DNA of 64,000 nt from Euglena gracilis (taxonomy: Eukaryota; Euglenida; Euglenophyceae; Euglenales). This document shows positions 58,601-64,000 of this stretch, one piece after another. Within the stretch, counting starts at the first letter, position 1; every line of letters starts with the position of its first letter. Location: positions 18,050,595-18,114,594 of the forward strand of contig CP154957.1 of the NCBI GenBank assembly GCA_039621445.1, written 5' to 3'. Position numbers and translations under genes: made by a program. The notes under the pieces are model-generated. The model was not told the DNA's origin. It saw nothing but the letters and a program-made list of their open reading frames with translations, and searched no databases.

Positions 58601-60425
58601 CCACTGTTAGCAGTTGATGCTGGTTTTGCCACTGTGCTTTGGGCGTCGCCTAAGCCGGAGGCCAGACGTTAATTCCTGTCCAGCCCCCCTAAATGGAGTT
58701 GAAACAGTAACGGGTCATTTGCTGTCAGGCGTCAAAAATGGGGTAATAAAGAGCAGAAATTTGTCGAAATCGTGCTGCCCAGCTCAAATTTAAAGTAAAA
58801 AAAAATCTTACAACAGTGACACAGTTTTGGGGTATTTTTGCAGCAACCCGGTTCGACCCCGGGTCTATCACAGTTCCACTTGGTGTGGGAACTCTGTAGG
58901 AGGGAAAGGGAGAAACGCCAGCCATTTCCCAGCCTGGATCTGGACCCCGGGGTGCCGGGGTGGGTCATGAAGGGTGTCACATTTCTTTTGCCATTCCACT
59001 GCCATTCCACATATGTGAGGCATCTACCGGAGAAATGACCGCCAGATGGAGTGCTCCTGGATTTCATGCAGGAATTTTCGGGGCACCACAGCACCGCGTC
59101 CTGCAATCGGCACTCATCGTACGATTTGTTTACCCTCGGCTCCAATTTGTCAACCTACCCCCCCCCCAAGGGAGTTGGCGTATAGGCCATTACTTGCCAA
59201 ACTACTTGTGGAGGGTTTGCTCCCCCCCCTGTACCTGCCGACATGGCTTTTCTGGGGGGGGGGGGGCGTCACCGCCGCCCTTTATGCTGTGCAAGTCGTC
59301 TTGCAAGAAGAATTCCCAACTTTTCCTGTGGGCAGTCCTTCCCAACGGCCTCTGAAACCCCCGGGGGCTGCGTCGCGACAGGTGCGGCAGGAGTACGGCC
59401 ACCTCTCCCCTGAGGACTTCCGCAGCGGCCGCTCTGCTTTCCTGCGCCACGCGTTGCAACGGCCCCACCTCTTCCAAGGTTTCGCGGAAGGTGCCCCGGT
59501 TTGCCCCGTTTGGGGTCATCCAAGGCGGGAGATCAGTGGGGCGAAGAACATGGTGGTCTGGATGGCAGCCAATTGAGTAATTTCCTCCGGGTGTCCTCCC
59601 AGAAGATGGTTTCGGAGATACGGAGAAATGTCTTTCCAGGAATCTGTCCTCTCTCTTGAATCAGCAAGCAATCATCCATGGCATTTAAAATCCTTAGTCT
59701 TCAAGTCAAAAAAAAAAAGCAGCTCAAAGGGTCAATTCAACTCGCAAGGCTTTTTGCATGGACAAGAGCAACTATAATCAGATTCCCAATGACAATTAAA
59801 ATAATCAGGTTTCAAAAAATTGCATTTTTACCCTCCAGAGGTGGGCTAGATCCTGCTCATGATGATTTCCGCACAAATCCATCTTTTCCATCTGTCGCAC
59901 CCCCTTCGGCATTTGCCTGTTTTGAATCAAGGGGTTTGGCTAGCCACTGGCTAAGGGGTCCTGTCGCGTTGTTTGCGAATCTTTGACCCCTTCTTGACCA
60001 CCGAGTTCCGTGAACAGGGAGTCGCTTAAACCGTAAGGGTTAGGAACCTTATCTCCAGGGGGCGTCCAACCATCAGCGTTTTTCCAGCCAGAAGTTCCAG
60101 TGGTGGTGACGAATGTTTTGATTCGGAAAACATGGGCAAAAAAATGGGTCAAAGGTTTTGATGGCAATTTTGAAGTTTCACTTTTTTTTTGGATTCATTT
60201 GGCCGGGTTGGGCACAGTTCCAGCTTCCAGGCAAGGGCTCCATCGCCAGGAAAGGTGAGCCAGCAACCAGCCAGCCCACATTTGCCTGCCAATGTGCTGG
60301 ACCCCCCCTTGGGGGTCGTCAAGCAGCGCCCTGTCAGGGAAGTATGCGAGGATCGGGCCCGGGAAAACGTGATGTGGGAGCTGCAGGAACTCACCGACAC
60401 GGACGCGCTGACGCACACAACTTGA
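54415..60425 (+). CDS. HD-superfamily predicted metal-dependent hydrolase (COG4339-like), five exons
   Basis: The family has an HD-type phosphohydrolase fold of about 200 residues; its substrate is unknown. The exons give the family's motifs in order: W..L.EQYGEPRRHYHTLAHV (first metal-binding His pair), VALAVFFHDAVYDPAAKDNE then EQSA (HD motif), ILQTKDHW with FLDADLAILGAP (T..H and D.DL.ILG), YARQVRQEYGHLSPEDFRSG then RSAFLRHAL, and EDRARENVMWELQEL (E..AR.N...E). Phases agree at exons 1/2, 3/4 and 4/5. Stop TGA at 60423-60425. The true start upstream of 54415 was not identified; total length would be near the family's size. All metal-ligand motifs look intact. Confidence 0.85.
55288..55370 (+). 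CDS. HD hydrolase exon 2 (HD motif)
   Basis: Acceptor TGGCTCAG/GTGGCG. Reads VALAVFFHDAVYDPAAKDNE then EQSAAQF. The donor was not resolved; a stop in frame follows at about 55402. Confidence 0.9.
55430..55735. repeat. TTG (CAA) trinucleotide repeat, about 300 bp
   Basis: Nearly uninterrupted TTG units with TGG variants, then CTG/TGCTGC units at 55635-55680 and further TTG. Begins about 60 bp after exon 2 of the HD hydrolase. Open frames encode only poly-Leu/Val/Cys or poly-Gln/Asn/Thr and are not called. Confidence 0.95.
55935..56250 (+). repeat. Dispersed repeat, family with TTGTCTAAGC termini (copy 2)
   Basis: Starts CTTGTCTAAGCACCACCC and ends near AACTTGTCTAAACGCCACCC, so the terminal word is repeated in direct orientation at both ends. 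The interior CCTGAAGCCTGATTTGGTGAGATATT is shared with 5380-5548. Confidence 0.55.
56251..57640. other. HD hydrolase intron, no feature recognised
   Basis: AT-rich unique-looking sequence without exon-like GC rise or conserved protein motif. Confidence 0.5.
57650..57867 (+). CDS. HD hydrolase exon 3
   Basis: Reads LKASLSFKESSGVTPETLLR, then RVSTDRVAAFILQTKDHWGC, ASEDPALRRFLDADLAILGA and PQPRYAEYARQ before GTGTGG (phase 0). DADLAILG is the family hallmark. The 5' edge is approximate. Confidence 0.92.
58640..58955 (+). repeat. SINE-like dispersed repeat (diverged copy)
   Basis: Contains GCAACCCGGTTCGACCCCGG (B-box match GGTTCGACCCC at 58850-58860), CACAGTTCCACTT and CCAGCCATTTCCCAGCC. The left part is weak. 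Confidence 0.5.
59382..59478 (+). CDS. HD hydrolase exon 4
   Basis: Acceptor CGCGACAG/GTGCGG, donor CCAAG/GTTTCG. Reads VRQEYGHLSPEDFRSGRSAF then LRHALQRPHLFQ plus one base. Confidence 0.92.
60050..60320 (+). repeat. SINE-like dispersed repeat (diverged copy)
   Basis: GCGTTTTTCCAGCCAGAAG, AAAATGGGTCAAAGG, GGGTTGGGCACAGTTCCAGC, CAACCAGCCAGCCCACATTT and GCTGGACCCCCC in family order. It ends immediately before the last HD-hydrolase exon. Confidence 0.55.
60343..60425 (+). CDS. HD hydrolase exon 5 (C-terminal)
   Basis: Placed after GGGAAG at 60342 so that the base left over from exon 4 completes a Val codon. Reads CEDRARENVMWELQELTDTD then ALTHTT and TGA. The earlier CTGTCAG would be out of phase. 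Confidence 0.8.
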
Positions 60426-61062
60426 TTTGGGGCGGTGGAAGAGCCAACAACAGCTTACCCCTTCGCACGACACTCTTTTTGATTACCTTTGGGTCAGGAG
60501 CATCCTTTATCTTCATCATGCATTAATTTTTTTTTAAAACGCAATCCCAGCCCAAGAGGATACAAAGCAGTTTCACACTTCTTTGGGAAATCATTAGAAG
60601 AGGGGTCCCAGTTTGCAGAGCCTGAATGCCCGAGGGCGAGGCAAAAGAGGTATTTCCCAAAAAAAATGACTGGCACACCGAGGGCGGGCACAACGGAGCT
60701 GAATTACACCATTAACTGCGTCAACAGATCAAGCCTGATCAGGGAGATCTTGGGTGAGGGGTTGTGGCCCACTGCCAAAACCTAAAAACACACTGACCAA
60801 GCTCTCGCACACCTCGTTTTACAACAGTGCACCACCTCCTGTGCTGTGGGTTTTCCGGCAGGGATTTCTGAATTTTAGAAATGGAATGAACACAAGGAGG
60901 GCCAACTCTTTTCGGATGAGGATGAAGGGGAATGTCTGGAAACCCGCCGGCATTGGGGCCAGAGGACCGAAGAAGATGGGACACCTGAAACCCAAAGGAT
61001 GCCAATGGCGGGGCCCAAAGCCCGACACCTCGGGCTCCGCACTTTGCCCTTGTGAGGCCATG

Positions 61063-61392
61063 CCTTGCTCGCCGGCGGTGTTGTTTGGATTGTTTGGGTG
61101 CGCTGGGTTAGGAGGTCCCGCTTAGTGCCTTTTTTTCGCCGGAGTTGGCTGATTCCTAATTTGCCCTTCGACACCCAGAAGAAAGGAACTTCAAAAATAC
61201 CTCACCAATTGAGAAAAGAAGAAGACAATCGGACTCCCACGACAGAGGAAGGGGGAGGAAGGGACCAAGAGGGCGAAGCACAAGAAGATGGTGAGGTCCT
61301 GCTTTCCTTGCCGGCTGTTGTGTTCTGGTGTGTTTGTGCGTGCGCGGGGGGGTGCTTCTTACTGCGCCTTTGTTGCCGGAGTTGGCGATGAT
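61063..61392. repeat. Pair of about 92-bp diverged direct repeats at the retroelement end
   Basis: 61063-61155 and 61301-61392 share TTGCCGG-GTTGT, GTGTTTG-GTGCG and TGCCGGAGTTGGC boxes with moderate divergence. Split direct repeats are typical ends of Ngaro-type tyrosine-recombinase elements (established); assignment here is inference. Confidence 0.5.
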
Positions 61393-61588
61393 GAGGCCTC
61401 GTCCGACACCTTGGCGAAGTGGAACCGTCGTGGCCCCGCCCCCCCCCTTACGCATGGTTGCTTGGTGGGGGGCCCCCCCCTCGATGGGGATGGCTTTCTT
61501 TTGGGGGGGGGGGGGGGGGGGTTGGGGGGGGGGGGGGGGGGGTGGGGGGGGGGGGGGGGGGGGGGGGGTGGGGGGGGGGGGGGGGGGT

Positions 61589-61619
<31 letters not shown>

Positions 61620-61764
61620 GGGGTTGCTTGGTCGGGGGTCCCCTTTCTGGTTGGGATGTTTTTCTCTTTCTGCTGATTTTTTGGGTGGGGGGGTTGGGCT
61701 CACCATCTTCTTGTGCTTCGCCCTCTTGGTCCCTTCCTCCCCCTTCCTCTGTCGTGGGAGTCCG
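61230..61764. repeat. 66-bp perfect inverted repeat flanking a poly-G block
   Basis: Arms 61230-61295 and 61699-61764 are exact reverse complements (CGGACTCCCACGACAGAGGA ... ATGGTGAG). Between them lies a G-rich core (61500-61625, G runs of up to about 24 broken by single T). Both arms also encode the same TTEEGGG-rich peptide tail in the recombinase frame. Confidence 0.93.
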
Positions 61765-61789
61765 AGACCATTCGGGCTCCGCACTGCGA

Positions 61790-62445
61790 GATGGTGAGGT
61801 ACTGTGCACCCTTCTTTGGGCCATAATTTTTTGAATTTTTGAAACGACACCCAGTCTCAAATAATGAGCTTGGAAGGCCCCAAAATTTTTCCACTGACCC
61901 AGCTGCTGGACTTCTTCCACTTGTAAACCAGCATTCTTCCACCATAAAACCCCAGCCCCTCTGGTGCTGTGGGGTTTCCAGTGGGTGGTGTCCACCCCCC
62001 CCTCTTGCAGAATTTCTCTGGTAAGGGAATTCACCCTTTCTGATGTCAAAGGTCTTTTGCCATCCAAAGACCACAACAAATTATTTTTGTGCCCAACCAT
62101 GTGGGCTGTCCTTTCCACATACTCTTTCAACAAATGCCAGGGGCTGATGAGGGGGGTGTGTGGCAAAGTCAAAACTTCCTCCCATCTGGGGAATTGCCAC
62201 CCTTTCCTTTGCAATAAAATGAAAATTTTTTCTCCCACGAAACTGATTTTTCGCTGTGTCCTGGCTAGATCAACCCCCCTGTGGAGAGCTAACAGCCTCC
62301 AACAGATGATGAGTCTGTTTCTGAGCTCTTTCACTGATAGGTCTGAGAGGGGTGTTGCATTGCCCATGATGTTTTCCAGGAAATCAGTGGGGTCCAAAAG
62401 TGGGCATACTTGCAGACATTGGAATTCCATTTCCTTTTCAATGGA
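61790..62445 (-). pseudogene. Retroelement tyrosine recombinase catalytic domain
   Basis: Third frame: CPLLDPTDFLENIMGNATPL then LSVKELRNRLIICWRLLALH. Catalytic positions seen: R in LHRGVDLAR, H..R in HSTRGAG, W in LGQWKN and Y in AHYLRLG. All five classic residues cannot be certified, but the order is right. The frame then runs into the repeat tail and a poly-Pro run from the G tract. Confidence 0.8.
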
Positions 62446-63070
62446 GCCAGAAGAGGGGAAAACCTCAATGACCCAAACCCTGGGAGTAATAAGGCTGCTG
62501 AATATGCATTTCGTGCAGAATTGATGCTATGAACAGCAAGATCAAGGATGGCCTCAGCCATCTTGTGGACTGTGCAGTCCTGCAGGGGCACCCCTTTGTG
62601 CAACAACTGGCCCATCAATGCCCTGAAGGCTGAGTCATATCTTTTGACATTTCCCAGATTTTTTATGTAAGTGTCGATACTGGACATCGAAACTTCCTGG
62701 GATTGTAAAATTTGCCTGACACAATCAAGCAGGCCAAATTCCACCTTGGGGGGGGGCATCTCCTCCCCCCAGCAGTTGGTGAACAGACCCCAATGAGGGG
62801 GTACTACCAGCAAAACTTTGCTGCCTGGCTGCCTTATTGACATTAATTGGCGCCACCATGATGTCGAAGCCCAGTGGGGCACGATCAACAGACATGTCAG
62901 GTCTGGGTTTACCATTAATCTCTGAACCCATTGGGGAATGATGCTCCAGGGGGGGTTTGCATAAACTGGGGGGAGGCCCTTCAAATCTGCCTTCAAGGCA
63001 TCCACCAGCAAAGCCCCTTGGTGGGGGTATCGACAAACGAATTTGGGGAATTTTTTGTTGCTGGGGGTGC
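62430..63070 (-). pseudogene. Retroelement RNase H-to-recombinase linker and recombinase N-terminal domain
   Basis: Continues the retroelement in a second frame: FPKFVCRYPHQGALLVDALK, VYANPPWSIIPQWVQ, and a helical YIKNLGNVKRYDSAFRALMG core-binding region. Its family similarity ends near LLAPLKRKW, where the third frame takes over. Confidence 0.7.
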
Positions 63071-64000
63071 AAAAATGTCCTCCTCTGGAGTGATGTCCTT
63101 TCTGAAAAATTGCAGAATTTGGTGAAAAATGTTCAGGTTCAGGGTGTAATCCCCTGGGTCCCTTTGCTCCCTGGTCAGGGAGTCTGCCAATTGGTCTTTT
63201 GTGGGAACCCAAACCACCTGCAAATTGATTTGCTTTTCTTGGCAATGATACAACAGGGGTTTTAAAATGGAATTTAGGTAGGGCTTTCTGCCTCCCCATT
63301 TTGTTAAATAACTTACAGCCACTTGGCTGTCTACATGAAGCATTATTGTTTGTTTTGGTTTTGCCAGGCTTTTTACTGTCTCCACTGCTGACATCAATTC
63401 TTTTTGGTTGATGTGAAGGATGTGCAGATCCCTCCAAAAATCCTGCACTTTTTGGCCTGAATTTTTGTCCAGCCCTCCCCACTGCCAGGTGCTGCTGTCT
63501 GAAAACAGTTTCTGAGAGGCCTGGGACTGAAATGCCCTGCCCACAACTGGCTGCAAAAATGCTTTAAACTCCACAATTTGATCTTTGACCCCCTGGGGAA
63601 TGGTTAGGGTGTGGTCCCAACCCCACCTTGTGTGCAAATCCACCATTTTGCAAAGTTGATCTGTCAGAATTCTGAGAAATGGCATGGAGACTAAATAGCT
63701 TCTCACCTGCCCCACAATAGAGCTGAGTTTTCTGCAGCTCATTTTTTGTGCTGTGAGCACTTTTCCCAACTCCTTTCTTAAGGATTTTAGTTTTTCCCGT
63801 GGGATTTCCAGCTGGCCCTTTTTCAAATTGACCCACTGGCCCAAATGTTTTATCTCCTGTGTGGGTTCCAGACAGGATTTGGGGAGGTTTAATCTGAAAC
63901 CTGCCAATAAAAGGTCCTGCTTTATTTCTGCCAAATGTTGGGCTGCAGTCTTTTTGCTGGGGGCTAACAGCAAAATGTCGTCTAGGTAGATGAAAACTAC
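62993..64000 (-). pseudogene. Retroelement RT/RNase H fragment
   Basis: Open from the window edge to a stop at 62993. Shows the YLDD box, a LLAGFRLNLPKSCLEPTQEI segment (RT thumb side) and RNase H acidic motifs SDSS, KELMS and HVDSQ. Family similarity leaves this frame near 63060, where the FA.PA.K.FP.FV motif continues in another frame. Confidence 0.8.

Larger units (their letters stand above)
61770..64000 (-). mobile_element. Tyrosine-recombinase retrotransposon (DIRS/Ngaro-like), degenerate and truncated by the window edge
   Basis: On the minus strand from the right edge: reverse-transcriptase C-terminal part (YLDD catalytic motif at 63974-63990), RNase H-like region (LFSDSSTWQWGG, IMLHVDSQVAVSYL), a DALKADLKG...VYANPPW segment, a recombinase N-terminal helical domain, and a tyrosine recombinase (RGVDLARTQ, HSTRGAG, HYLRLG). 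The reading frame changes at least twice (near 63060 and near 62430), so the copy is broken. Tyrosine recombinase in place of a DDE integrase defines the DIRS order. Confidence 0.85.

Noticed and set aside
54400-60425. Functional link between the HD hydrolase and the TenA pair as a thiamin gene cluster
   Set aside because: Same strand and adjacency only; no shared regulatory motif was seen, and eukaryotic neighbours are often unrelated.
61359-61850. Proline- or glycine-rich proteins over the G tract
   Set aside because: Homopolymer translation; the only credible coding sequence there is the tail of the retroelement frame.
1-64000. CRISPR arrays, operons, rRNA, bacterial promoters or riboswitches
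   Set aside because: None seen; spliced genes and satellite DNA show a eukaryotic nuclear sequence, and the tandem repeats lack spacer diversity.

Overview
This window looks like nuclear DNA of a unicellular, intron-rich eukaryote, possibly an alga, though the sequence does not identify the lineage. Exons are short and GC-rich with mostly G/C third positions. Introns are long and full of poly-G/poly-C tracts, microsatellites and small transposons. The telomere-like repeats are of the TTAGGG type. No bacterial operon, CRISPR array, rRNA gene or convincing tRNA gene was seen.

Layout. (1) About 0.6-18.9 kb, minus strand: exons of a large Sec7-domain ARF guanine-nucleotide exchange factor of the GBF1/GEA type. 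The N-terminal side lies at high coordinates and the C-terminal end runs off the left edge. Its Sec7 domain is split by a roughly 6.3-kb intron (about 8.8-15.2 kb). That intron holds an interstitial telomeric array between inverted repeats, a 750-bp polypurine tract and over 3 kb of block-structured pentanucleotide satellite, with a small transposon inserted in the satellite. (2) 19-29 kb: no convincing gene; dispersed tRNA-like (SINE-like) repeats, foldback sequences and one GC-rich block. (3) 29.0-37.5 kb, plus strand: inositol-3-phosphate synthase in about 13 exons, most with matching splice phases, and one intron that cannot be GT-AG. (4) 37.9-38.7 kb: tetranucleotide and dinucleotide microsatellites. 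(5) 40.5-44.0 kb and 44.2-53.0 kb, plus strand: two tandem TenA/THI-4 family genes, probably a duplication. The second is stretched by transposon-filled introns, including a 1.4-kb foldback element with telomere-like motifs in its arms. (6) 54.4-60.4 kb, plus strand: an HD-superfamily predicted metal-dependent hydrolase (COG4339-like) in five exons. (7) 61.0-64.0 kb, minus strand: a degenerate tyrosine-recombinase retrotransposon (DIRS/Ngaro-like) cut by the right edge.

The genes serve unrelated housekeeping functions: Golgi/vesicle traffic, inositol synthesis, thiamin salvage and an unknown HD hydrolase. The main interest is the non-coding structure: a satellite whose units differ almost only by transitions, a TA-inserting MITE whose empty sites can be reconstructed, palindromes built around telomeric repeats, and introns bounded by in-phase direct repeats instead of GT-AG. 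Exon calls were made by eye from protein family motifs. Boundaries described as approximate need transcript evidence.
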